A stretch of DNA of 14,166 nucleotides from Pseudomonadales bacterium (GTDB lineage Bacteria; Pseudomonadota; Gammaproteobacteria; Pseudomonadales; Azotimanducaceae). The notes beneath the pieces are model-generated. The model did not search any database. It saw only the letters and a list, made by a program, of their open reading frames with translations, and was not told the origin of the DNA. Position numbers and translations under genes: made by a program. Of this stretch, positions 8,101 to 14,166 are shown piece by piece; positions within the stretch are counted from its first letter, which is position 1, and every line of letters starts with the position of its first letter. The stretch lies in contig JAGWBL010000010.1 in assembly GCA_021295935.1 (NCBI GenBank), positions 1 to 14,166 of the forward strand. The letters run 5' to 3'.

Positions 8101-11100
8101 TCGTTTCACGACGCTGCACCTCAGGCGATCATCCGCACAAGACGCTGTCACTCGGATTAGTCCCGCGCGCTGGGGAACATACCGGCACTCCAGGCGCTCG
8201 CTCGCCGAGTCTGACTCGCAGAGGCGAACCTCTTCCCAATGCTCCGTATCTCTTCGCTTGTAGCTTTGGTCCAGCGACTGGATGCGAGCTGTGTTGGTAG
8301 TCCTTCTTAGCACCTTGATGGTCAACGCGACGTCGGCTACTGGTTCACCGCGACGGTTCACCGCCATCGCGGTCGCCAAGGCTTCCTTGCCCGCAACAAA
8401 GTGCCAGCCGCTCGTCTTCAAGCCGACGTATCGTTCCACCCCGTGGAACGCGGCCTCCGAGGACTTCGAGTAGACATCCCTGCCACGGTCGTCGACGGCC
8501 GTGGCAGTCGCCCAAATCTTGCCGAAAGCTGGAGGATCCGGAGGAGATTCGACAGCCAAGGTGAACTCGCCGTTCGAATTCGTCGGCCCTCGCCCGGTTC
8601 CCAATGTCCAAGCAGGACGTTGATCCCGGGTCGAAACGGCGAACCCGGCAGTCGGAGTGCTCTTCGTCGTGAATTGCCGTTCTTGCAACTGAATGGCGAT
8701 CTGGGCCTCGGCGCCCATGTAAGCCCCGCCTGAATGCAGCAAGGACTCGGTACGTGCCACCACGCCGTCGCCGTGAACGTAACTTGCCTGATCGAGATCA
8801 GTGCTGACCCTGAAGGGAGCCGGACGGAAATCCGTGACAAACATCCGCATGGCGGTCCACGTCGGACGCGCAGACTCGCGGTCGCGCCCATGCGGATCGG
8901 CGCTTTCCCTATCGGACGAGACTTTCGGACTAACCACGAACCTGTGCCAGCCCATCGGTGCGGATTGAGAGAGCAGGAACTCGCCATGATGCGCGCCGAA
9001 TTCGTTCAGCTCGAACTCCGTTTCATGCACCTGCTCACGAAGCGGATTGACGACTGAAAGCTTGTACTGGCCGGCCGGCGGCGGCGTAAGCCTACGACCG
9101 TCCCGGTCTCGCAGATACAGCTTGTATTGCGCGACGTCGCCTCTTCTATACACGCCCTGCGCAGTCGTCCCCCATGCTTCAACGTACCCGAATTCTGCAA
9201 ACGGAGCGCGAAAATTGGGAATCCGACCCCCCCAAGCGCCGGTCTTGAACGGCCGGGCCAACGGCAACAAGGCGATTCCCTTGGGACCAGTGACTCGAAC
9301 CGCTGCCACATCTACGGATCTTCGGCCATAGCGCCAAAAGTACCACCCGTTGCCGCCGTCCAGGTCGAGCACACCCGGCAGAACGGCGATTCCAGCGTGG
9401 TCCGTGAAAGCAATCGACCCCGAAGGCTTGAGCGCCAGAGAGTCGAGACTGACGTCGAGCCACTCGACGTTGGCGTTGGGCACTCCCGTTCCCGACTTCA
9501 AGTCGGTTACCCACACCAGGGTCCTGAACTGCCCCACCTTGGCATGCACGTGGTAGGGAGTGACCTGTCCGAACAAGCGGTGTGAACGACCGTCTTGCGA
9601 CGGCCAGGACGAGGCCCAGAACACACCGGAGGCACCCGCCAGCAACTCTCTCACACCGAGCGGAGTGAACCGCACGATGTCCTGCGCTGGATCCGGTTCG
9701 ATCGCGACCTGTTGGTGGCGGACCGACCATCCGACATCCAGCGTTCGAAGGGAAACAAGGATTTCCGGCATGTTCATCGACAACACAGGCACGTCGGAAT
9801 CGGTCTCGAGCTCCAGCGCGGCGAACCGCGAACTACGACCTCCAAGCTGCACCCAAGGCCTCAAGTGAGGCGTCGAGAACTCGATGTTCAAGCTTCCTTG
9901 AAGTCGCCGGCCGTAGATGTCGCGCAAGTCTTCTGCCTGCTGATCCTCCTGTCCCGCGTCCACATCGGACGCACTGGCCGCCACCAGCGAAACCTGCATG
10001 TTCGGACCGATCTTCCATGGCACGCGCATGCTGCCAAAGCTCCGCTTGAAATGCGTGAGCCGGTGGGTGGCACTCGCCGCATCTCGTTCCATGTAGCCCT
10101 TGCGCAGCTTCAACCGTTCGCTTCCGGCGCGAGCTTCCACTCCGCGCGCCAAGACTGAGGGAAGAACCGGAGAGGTGAACTTGAGGTAAACCCAGTGCAG
10201 AGAATCGCAAGATCGATCTGGCGAGTCGCCCAATCCCCCCTGGTCCGCCGAATGTTCCACCCGGTCACCAGATGGAGCAGTGCACTGGACACCAAGGAAC
10301 TCGAAGGGTGGCAACGTACGAAAAAGTGCGCTCCTGGATTCTCGAGGCCTTACCTCCTCTCCGAACACCGAGGGTACCTTGTCGGCAACAACCACAAATG
10401 CCGCATCCTCCGGCAAGGGGGTCGCCGGAGCAATCTCCCACCTCGCCAGGGCCAGGTGGGCGAAGCCGATCGGGTCGCCATGCTCCGAAGCCCGCGGCAC
10501 GTAGTAACTTCGGTGTTCACCTTCAGCCCGTTCGGTCTCGAAGAAGCTGGAGAACGATTTCGTTCTCCACGATCCGTCCAACTTCACAAGGATCTCGCGA
10601 TGCCAAGTGGGTTGAGCCACGACCGGAACCTTCGAACCCTTTCCTGTAAGGGCTCCATTCTTGATCACCCTTACGAAAACGCGCTCGGTCACGTCCGATC
10701 GCCGCACCGCCTGGCTGAACTGCACGTTGATCGTCGGCTTGGTGGGGGTCTCGTAGCTATGGATGGACACGCCCTCCAGCTCAACCACGTGGGTGACGAA
10801 TTCGTGCTGTGCATCTCGGACGAGCTTGTGACCATCGAGTGACGTCACGCCCGGCTGAAGTCTTACCGAATATCGAGTGGCCGGCACCAACGAGTTGCCG
10901 GGATCGATCTCGCAGAGCAGTGTGCGGTCGCCGATCCACCGCCAATCACACAGCACTTCCGGTTCAATCGACACTCGCACACTATCAAGGTTGACGTGCC
11001 GGCGGCCGAAGTTGACCATCGGTCGATCAAACTCGATTTCGATGCTGGAGCTGGCTTCGGCGGGTGTGGTGGGTGTCCAGCGAACCACCTTCAGACCTGA

Positions 11101-11226
11101 TTCCGTCGCTCCAAAGGCAGCCACGGCGCTCACGAACAGGGTCCAGGCGGCGAGCAGCCTCGCACCCGTCCCCGCAGTTCCGAACCGGCGGCCAACGAGC
11201 ACCGATAGAGTGTTGTTTCGGATCAC
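5161..11226 (-). CDS. yfhM: Large periplasmic alpha-2-macroglobulin with thioester
   Basis: This bacterial alpha-2-macroglobulin of 2021 residues is longer than E. coli YfhM (about 1650). Such proteins trap attacking proteases in the periplasm: cleavage of a bait region exposes a thioester that bonds covalently to the protease. A signal peptide (hydrophobic 24-38, cleavage near 37-40) has no lipobox cysteine. Ig-like domains follow, including MG2-like modules near 680-775 and 800-900. VLDEGVLDLLP lies near 1216 and the conserved GYWNPSIAADGRG/FTLPDNITGWRVLALA block begins near 1280. The thioester is Cys1506-Thr-Glu-Gln1509 in YPWLCTEQ, opening an alpha-toroid domain. The C-terminal domain ends with AEEMYSPEVHGRS. 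The chosen start is GTG, 6 bases after a perfect AGGAGG; an ATG 69 bases upstream would place implausible residues before the signal peptide. It is cotranscribed with pbpC. Confidence 0.95.
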   Translation of the reverse strand: MIRNNTLSVLVGRRFGTAGTGARLLAAWTLFVSAVAAFGATESGLKVVRWTPTTPAEASSSIEIEFDRPMVNFGRRHVNLDSVRVSIEPEVLCDWRWIGDRTLLCEIDPGNSLVPATRYSVRLQPGVTSLDGHKLVRDAQHEFVTHVVELEGVSIHSYETPTKPTINVQFSQAVRRSDVTERVFVRVIKNGALTGKGSKVPVVAQPTWHREILVKLDGSWRTKSFSSFFETERAEGEHRSYYVPRASEHGDPIGFAHLALARWEIAPATPLPEDAAFVVVADKVPSVFGEEVRPRESRSALFRTLPPFEFLGVQCTAPSGDRVEHSADQGGLGDSPDRSCDSLHWVYLKFTSPVLPSVLARGVEARAGSERLKLRKGYMERDAASATHRLTHFKRSFGSMRVPWKIGPNMQVSLVAASASDVDAGQEDQQAEDLRDIYGRRLQGSLNIEFSTPHLRPWVQLGGRSSRFAALELETDSDVPVLSMNMPEILVSLRTLDVGWSVRHQQVAIEPDPAQDIVRFTPLGVRELLAGASGVFWASSWPSQDGRSHRLFGQVTPYHVHAKVGQFRTLVWVTDLKSGTGVPNANVEWLDVSLDSLALKPSGSIAFTDHAGIAVLPGVLDLDGGNGWYFWRYGRRSVDVAAVRVTGPKGIALLPLARPFKTGAWGGRIPNFRAPFAEFGYVEAWGTTAQGVYRRGDVAQYKLYLRDRDGRRLTPPPAGQYKLSVVNPLREQVHETEFELNEFGAHHGEFLLSQSAPMGWHRFVVSPKVSSDRESADPHGRDRESARPTWTAMRMFVTDFRPAPFRVSTDLDQASYVHGDGVVARTESLLHSGGAYMGAEAQIAIQLQERQFTTKSTPTAGFAVSTRDQRPAWTLGTGRGPTNSNGEFTLAVESPPDPPAFGKIWATATAVDDRGRDVYSKSSEAAFHGVERYVGLKTSGWHFVAGKEALATAMAVNRRGEPVADVALTIKVLRRTTNTARIQSLDQSYKRRDTEHWEEVRLCESDSASERLECRYVPQRAGLIRVTASCADDRLRCSVVKRVMSVVGPGRVLWSGRSGKRMSMEFGGQSLDVGDTAEILVKNPLPGAQALVTVERYGVLDHWTEQFDDSAELLSIPIVPDYLPGVHASVVLTVPRAEGTAAVSVSEIGPVDLGKPDYRWGTVEIPVASDHRRLAVDVVPRRSNYKPREKVRVRLRARAIHRAKEKEPVEFAVAVLDEGVLDLLPKGEAYFDPYEGFNKLRARGVHDYNLLTQILGRQEIKNKGATSGGDGGGALDLRSVSRFVGYWNPSIAADGRGRAKFEFTLPDNITGWRVLALASTPTRRFGLGQGSFVASVPTQVRPATPNQVHSGDAFDAEFVVTNRMNRPREVGVTVSASGDLKGESLTQTSTVRLDAGGRAKVSVPVVAKELPLSPNGTSNGAIRFEVRATDRHDRDGLTHSVPVRELRRRETLVDYGSVESSELSKTIEFPSGAVPGSTRLTLRVSPTVVGDLSTEFIRMRDYPWLCTEQRMSRAIFAAHVAAMGSRIASSSLWDSPEQEAAMLLRSMESSQAPNGGIVYWLPVDWRVDPYLSAYVALGLSRLEELGHQVPKRLKERLAGYLQKMLRMGEFPEYYSLHMSIVAQALALRALSENGWAELSRADLHRYQERLHVGGVMALASFMSAAASLNAVSEASEAWSALLNRVKRTESKVVFEEASRPGARRVLASTTKSNCAVLSALSNSIHQGLGFGSEKELDGIAIGVREAMSMDELNTHDSAMCLLALADYASLRESEEPDFTVRSTLLTPESGLVALGEKMFQRFVDAPFEAAVPVVVGLEGATGSLKLRASGPGVAHVGAELSFVPISTDDRALSAGIRVVRQYAVQDGEAWRLQGSEVKMSRGDRVRTDLYIELPATRYFVVVDDPVPGGIEPLNQELRTTFLPLESSDGIDNDPNSYENRSPYWEPFHSEGIGFYHREIGHSNVVFHSESLPKGRYRLTWYGQAVATGSFQAKQTRAEEMYSPEVHGRSESARVTVVASSE

Positions 11227-11232
11227 GTAGAA

Positions 11233-11238
11233 CCTCCT
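11233..11238 (-). promoter_or_regulatory. Strong ribosome binding site deciding the macroglobulin start
   Basis: On the minus strand this is a perfect AGGAGG, 6 bases before the GTG at 11226. It is the strongest Shine-Dalgarno I found in the window and fixes the start downstream of the longest open frame's ATG at 11295. Confidence 0.9.
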
Positions 11239-11253
11239 AAATTTGTTCCTTCT

Positions 11254-11308
11254 CAAGAACTTGCCGGCTGGACTGCGGCAAGCTTGCCTGCACAAGTCTC
11301 ATGAGACT
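11254..11308. repeat. Cluster of palindromes upstream of the macroglobulin gene
   Basis: Three perfect dyads and one spaced inverted repeat are packed into 55 bp. They are CAAG-aa-CTTG (11254-11263), GGCAAGCTTGCC (11277-11288), a 7-bp inverted repeat CTTGCCG...CGGCAAG with a 9-base loop (11260-11266 with 11276-11282), and the 14-bp palindrome AGTCTCATGAGACT (11295-11308), which overlaps the stop codon of the START-like gene. The middle two share GGCAAG, so as RNA they would be alternative folds. There is no T-run, so this is not an ordinary terminator. It sits 30-80 bases before the macroglobulin GTG, where an operator or leader structure could act. Confidence 0.5.
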
Positions 11309-12006
11309 CCGATGCACGCCGTGTGGTATTCCGCAATCAGCTTGCGGTAGACGTTCACCAACACACCGTAGCCATGCATCGGCGGTTTCATGCCCGAAAG
11401 CCTCTGGACCTTGTCGACGCCTGAGTGCCATCCAGCAATCACACCGGCCCAATGGGTTCCTGGTCCGCCAGGCTGCTCGGACTGGACCGTCTGACCTGCA
11501 CCGATCAGCGCGTCCGGAATCACCAAGTCCGTTCCCATCGCATCTTCCAGCGTGAATCGAACGCCATCTCGCTCCGGTTCCAGCTTGAACTCGGAGACTC
11601 CGCCAGCATCCGCATCCAGTCGGATCAGGCGACCAGGCAGGAGTGCGCCAATATGCCAGCCCCATGCGTCAAGGAACTCGAATCTCCCTCCGAGTCTCAG
11701 TTCAATCCTCGTCGGCGCGTGCCATTCGGACAATGCTGAAGGATCTGAAATCAGTTGCCAGGCCCTTGCAGAAGTGCAGCGAAGTCTGCGTTCGAATCGA
11801 AGTTGATTGGCCGACAACAGCACTGCGCTTGAACTGCAAAACTCGCCAAGCGCGTCACCATCGCTGAATCCGAACTCGCGAGCCGTGCAATGCCAAGGTA
11901 CCTTCGGTCCGTTCTCCGTTGCCTCGACGGACACGCCGGATGCCTGGTGCCTGGTGTGGAACCACGAGCTGGTTGCGTCCTGCGATGTCATCGGCGGAGC
12001 ACTCAT
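11299..12006 (-). CDS. SRPBCC (START-like, AHSA1-type) domain protein, start uncertain
   Basis: This probably cytoplasmic protein has a START-like hydrophobic-ligand-binding fold of the AHSA1 (Hsp90 ATPase activator homologue) group. From the ATG at 12006 it has 235 residues. The domain spans about 68-220, with the family pattern RFERRLRCTSARAWQLISDP, SEWHAP, LRLGGRFEF and, near the end, YGVLVNVYRKLIAEY. The first 65 residues resemble no domain I know and may not all be translated. Other candidate starts are an ATG at 12060 and a GTG at 11823, just before the domain; none has a strong Shine-Dalgarno. The stop lies 72 bp before the macroglobulin GTG on the same strand, so cotranscription is possible, but no family link between the two is known to me. 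Ligand and role are unknown. Confidence 0.7.
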   Translation of the reverse strand: MSAPPMTSQDATSSWFHTRHQASGVSVEATENGPKVPWHCTAREFGFSDGDALGEFCSSSAVLLSANQLRFERRLRCTSARAWQLISDPSALSEWHAPTRIELRLGGRFEFLDAWGWHIGALLPGRLIRLDADAGGVSEFKLEPERDGVRFTLEDAMGTDLVIPDALIGAGQTVQSEQPGGPGTHWAGVIAGWHSGVDKVQRLSGMKPPMHGYGVLVNVYRKLIAEYHTACIGVS

Positions 12007-12073
12007 ACGATGCGCCTGGTCTCGCAACACTCGTTGGCACCAACAACAGCAGTCGTCCATGCTAGACCTGGTT

Positions 12074-12139
12074 GGGTGAAAAGTGCCGCACTAGTGGGTG
12101 AAAATTGCTGGACTATTGGGCGAAAATTGCCGCACTGGC
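12074..12139. repeat. Three tandem 22-bp imperfect repeats
   Basis: Units at 12074-12095, 12096-12117 and 12118-12139 repeat with an exact period of 22 bp and share the core GGGTGAAAATTGCCGCACT. The first matches the second and the third at 18 of 22 positions each; the second and third match at 16. No fourth unit is seen on either side. Arrays of short repeats like these are typical of the ends of IS21-family elements, but no istA/istB gene follows. Alternatively, with two helical turns per unit, they could be tandem protein-binding sites upstream of the START-like gene. Confidence 0.75.
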
Positions 12140-12448
12140 GCTGACTTCCTTCGAGAACCCGCCACAGCGGTGGCCTCGGGATTGAAGCGCCATCGATGGC
12201 TAGACTGCGACCTGTTACAGGAGGACTCCGAGGTGGCCAACTGCGCGATGAAGGCTGCACGAAAGCAGCAAGAGGTGGCAGCGAATGCCTGGAAGGCCGA
12301 TCGATGCTGGCTCTGTATTCGCGGAGTACGGACTCATGCCTCTCGAAACGCGCAAGATCGATCATGCGAGCACGAAACTGTGAGCGGCAGGCGTTCGATG
12401 ATCGTTGCTCCATCAAGATCGGCGAACGATCCAGCAAGTCATTGTTCC

Positions 12449-12465
12449 GTCTGACTCCGTCAGAC
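12449..12465. repeat. Perfect inverted repeat just upstream of ctaA
   Basis: GTCTGAC and GTCAGAC flank a 3-base centre (TCC), giving a perfect 7-bp dyad that ends 19 bases before the ctaA GTG. It could be an operator or a small leader hairpin. No T-run follows, so a terminator is unlikely. Confidence 0.5.
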
Positions 12466-12484
12466 TCCCCTTGAATGGTGAAGC

Positions 12485-13474
12485 GTGTTGAACCCCACCC
12501 AAGAGTGCAGTCACAGCCAACAACGCGCTCTGAACACGATCGCGACGGCGGCCCTCGGATTGTCGGCATTGGTGGTTGTTCTTGGCGCATACACACGCTT
12601 GGTGGATGCGGGTCTTGGTTGTCCAGACTGGCCCGGCTGCTACGGCTACCTGACCATTCCGCAATCTGAATCGGAGATCGCCCAGAGCGAACTGGCGTTT
12701 CCGGACGCCCCCGTTGAACCAGCGAAGGCTTGGACCGAGATGGTGCATCGCTACTTCGCCTCGCTGCTAGGGCTGCTGATCCTTGCACTGCCGATTCTCG
12801 CGTGGCGGACAGGAACGCGCATGGTCCTGCCCTGCGTCTTGGCCGTGCTTGTCGTCGTGCAAGGCGCCATGGGAGCCTTGACGGTCACGCTCAAGCTCTG
12901 GCCTCAAGTGGTCACTGCGCACCTGCTCGGAGGCTTTGCGACGTTGGCCCTCTTGTTCCACTACACGCTGACGCTGCGTCCCGAGATTCGCTGGAGGGTT
13001 CCGGCCGGCGTGTCATTCGCCATACATGTCACGCTGGCGGCTCTCCTCTTGCAAGTCGCGCTCGGAGGTTGGGTATCTTCCAACTATGCGGCACTCGCGT
13101 GCCCAGACTTTCCACTGTGCCATGGCGTGTTCATCCCGGACATGGACTTTCGGAACGGCTTCAATCTGTTCCAGGGCATCGGTCCCAACTACTTGGGCGG
13201 CGAGATGTCAAGCGAAGCGCGCATCGCCATACAGATTTCGCATCGAGTCGGCGCGTTGGTGGTGTTGGGACTGTCACTATGGGTCTCATGGATGCTGACC
13301 GGGGCGGCGCGATGGACCGTGGCCGGCATCGTCACGATTCAGTTCCTTCTGGGAATCGGAAACGTCCTTCTCGATCTCCCCCTGGCATTAGCCGTCATGC
13401 ACAATGCCGGCGCAGCCGCCTTGCTGCTGGCACTCATTGCTGGGCGGGCATCAGCCCCCGAACAGCTCCCGTGA
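12485..13474 (+). CDS. ctaA: Heme A synthase, COX15/CtaA family
   Basis: This inner-membrane enzyme oxidises the C8 methyl group of heme O to make heme A for aa3-type cytochrome c oxidase. Its 329 residues form eight predicted membrane segments (about 19-38, 90-108, 113-134, 142-162, 176-195, 251-271, 276-296, 299-320). The four heme-ligand histidines are His88 (EMVHRY), His146 (TAHLLGG), His253 (ISHRVGA) and His306 (MHNAGA). Cysteine pairs sit in the first (Cys46/Cys52, GCPDWPGC) and third (Cys206/Cys212, CPDFPLC) extracytoplasmic loops. The long loop PDMDFRNGFNLFQGIGPNY is like that of gammaproteobacterial enzymes. The start is GTG at 12485 with a weak GGTGA close upstream; TTG at 12488 is possible. 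In many relatives the heme O synthase gene (ctaB/cyoE) follows, but here there is a non-coding gap and a tRNA. Confidence 0.94.
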   Translation: MLNPTQECSHSQQRALNTIATAALGLSALVVVLGAYTRLVDAGLGCPDWPGCYGYLTIPQSESEIAQSELAFPDAPVEPAKAWTEMVHRYFASLLGLLILALPILAWRTGTRMVLPCVLAVLVVVQGAMGALTVTLKLWPQVVTAHLLGGFATLALLFHYTLTLRPEIRWRVPAGVSFAIHVTLAALLLQVALGGWVSSNYAALACPDFPLCHGVFIPDMDFRNGFNLFQGIGPNYLGGEMSSEARIAIQISHRVGALVVLGLSLWVSWMLTGAARWTVAGIVTIQFLLGIGNVLLDLPLALAVMHNAGAAALLLALIAGRASAPEQLP

Positions 13475-13842
13475 TCGGAACAGCTCTGCCAAGGCAACTT
13501 GTGCGCACACTCCGAACGCATTCGGCTGCGAGCGCCTTGCTGATGGAAATCGCTTGCGGTGCAACCGCCTCGGGTTGTGCCGGACGACCGGAGCCGCAAG
13601 CCTCTTGACCTAGCAGTCTTCCGGTTCCTGACGGACAAGAGTTCTGTGGGGGCTCCTGCTTTGCAACTTCTTCAAAGAGAAACGGGTGTTCCCACCCAAA
13701 GTCTTGAAAAAGAGAAGGATTCTCTCAGGATCACGGTTAGAGTCCAATCCCACAGCATCCGTGGCAAAGGGTGAGGTGGTAGAGAGTGACCAAATTGAAC
13801 ATGCCTGCAGAGTCGCATTCCCGATTGGAGGGTTGGTCAGCT
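13475..13842. other. Intergenic region between ctaA and tRNA-Arg, no gene seen
   Basis: These 368 bp have no supportable gene. A 71-codon frame at 13559-13774 lacks a ribosome site and any recognisable domain. Small hairpins are present: GGGTG-ttcc-CACCC near 13684-13697, and AGAGAA-gga-TTCTCT near 13711-13725. Neither is followed by a T-run. The tRNA promoter should lie in the last 80 bases, but no clear -35/-10 pair was found. Confidence 0.5.
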
Positions 13843-13919
13843 GCGCCCGTAGCTCAGGTGGATAGAGTGTCGGCCTCCGAAGCCGAAGGTCACAGGTTCA
13901 AGTCCTGTCGGGCGCGCCA
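13843..13919 (+). tRNA. tRNA-Arg (anticodon CCG), CCA encoded
   Basis: The gene has 77 bases with a complete cloverleaf. The 7-bp acceptor stem GCGCCCG pairs with CGGGCGC, followed by discriminator G and an encoded CCA (13917-13919). The D arm is GCTC...GAGT. The anticodon stem TCGGC/GCCGA encloses the loop CTCCGAA, whose anticodon CCG reads the arginine codon CGG. The T arm is ACAGG-TTCAAGT-CCTGT. Every stem is paired, with one G-T at the D arm. Confidence 0.97.
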
Positions 13920-14166
13920 CCCCTCAACGCGACTGTCTCCGGTCCGGGAATTGGCCGAGTGCGTGCTGGGATTTCCGCAACAGAAGCAGCGGCAATGCGG
14001 GGCACATGAAATCATGTCCCCAGCGCGAGTCCACGGAGTGATGCGATTGGATGCTCGACAACCACCTGGAAACGGCAGGAGCGGGTGCGATTATTCGGTC
14101 CTTTGGAGCTTGGGCTGCAAGAGAGTGCAAGGGAAGGCGCCAACACCTACGTCACGTCTTGACGTC
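13920..14166. other. Window end after the tRNA, no gene seen
   Basis: These 247 bp show no recognisable gene, integrase or attachment-site repeat. A 68-codon minus-strand frame (13924-14130) has no identifiable features. The only structured element is the hairpin at 13999-14021. Confidence 0.45.
13999..14021. repeat. Hairpin downstream of tRNA-Arg
   Basis: GGGG-c-ACATG pairs with CATGTCCCC around a 4-base loop, giving a 9-bp stem with one bulged C. No T-run follows on either strand, so it is not a standard rho-independent terminator. It starts 80 bases after the tRNA and could mark the end of, or stabilise, the tRNA precursor. Confidence 0.4.

Larger units (their letters stand above)
12061..12484. 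other. Non-coding region between the START-like gene and ctaA
   Basis: About 420 bp lie between divergent genes. It contains the tandem 22-bp repeats (12074-12139), a 12-bp palindrome GCCATCGATGGC (12189-12200) and an inverted repeat just before ctaA (12449-12465). Short open frames exist in several phases, but none shows a recognisable protein, a good ribosome site or convincing codon structure. The stretch could be degraded insertion-sequence DNA, but no transposase remnant could be identified. Confidence 0.55.

Noticed and set aside
11227..11295. A 23-residue N-terminal extension of the macroglobulin from the ATG at 11295
   Set aside because: It would put the strong AGGAGG inside the coding region and charged residues ahead of the signal peptide. 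The GTG at 11226 is better placed.
12074..12139. Three repeats considered as a CRISPR array
   Set aside because: The units are directly adjacent with no spacers, and no cas gene is present.
12003..12788. Open frame of 261 codons on the minus strand across the repeats and into ctaA
   Set aside because: It overlaps the first part of ctaA in antisense and both ends of the non-coding gap; its Arg/Ser-rich translation is typical of a shadow frame.
12730..13608. Open frame of 292 codons on the plus strand
   Set aside because: It is a shadow of ctaA in another phase, rich in Arg and Ala, while the ctaA frame has all family motifs.
13559..13774. Possible small protein of 71 residues downstream of ctaA
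   Set aside because: No ribosome binding site, no recognisable domain, and small hairpins fall inside the frame; more likely non-coding.
13843..14166. tRNA-Arg as an integration site for a mobile element
   Set aside because: No integrase and no repeated copy of the tRNA 3' end are visible in the 247 bp available.

Overview
The window reads as chromosomal DNA of a moderately GC-rich proteobacterium, most likely a gammaproteobacterium. The grounds are the heme A synthase type (two short cysteine pairs and a long second extracytoplasmic loop), the alpha-2-macroglobulin/PBP1C gene pair of Gram-negative bacteria, and an Lrp-type regulator divergent from alanine dehydrogenase. Several genes start with GTG or TTG. 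No plasmid, phage or CRISPR signature is visible.

Layout. Positions 1-1043 (minus) hold alanine dehydrogenase, cut off at the window edge near its C-terminus. A 133-bp divergent intergenic region separates it from an Lrp/AsnC-family regulator (1177-1644, plus). Converging on the regulator is a minus-strand series, in transcription order: a START-like/AHSA1-type protein (about 12006-11299), a very large periplasmic alpha-2-macroglobulin (11226-5161), penicillin-binding protein 1C (5154-2980) and alanine racemase (2796-1756). The macroglobulin and PBP1C genes are 6 bp apart and almost certainly cotranscribed. The racemase follows a 183-bp gap and may have its own promoter. Upstream of the START-like gene is a non-coding stretch of about 420 bp with three tandem 22-bp repeats. 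Then come heme A synthase (12485-13474, plus), a 368-bp gap with no gene, and tRNA-Arg(CCG) with encoded CCA (13843-13919). The last 247 bp hold one hairpin and no gene.

How it fits together. Two themes meet here. One is alanine metabolism: racemase interconverts D- and L-alanine, dehydrogenase converts L-alanine to pyruvate and ammonia, and the Lrp-type protein probably senses an amino acid and controls the divergent pair. The other is envelope defence and repair: a thioester alpha-2-macroglobulin that could trap attacking proteases, with the bifunctional peptidoglycan synthase PBP1C proposed to patch damaged wall. D-alanine from the racemase is a peptidoglycan precursor, so the neighbourhood is metabolically coherent, although co-regulation of the two themes is inference.

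No clearly new system is present. The most notable points are the lack of a lipobox in the macroglobulin, the repeat and palindrome clusters on both sides of the START-like gene, and the histidine in the racemase where many relatives have a carbamylated lysine.
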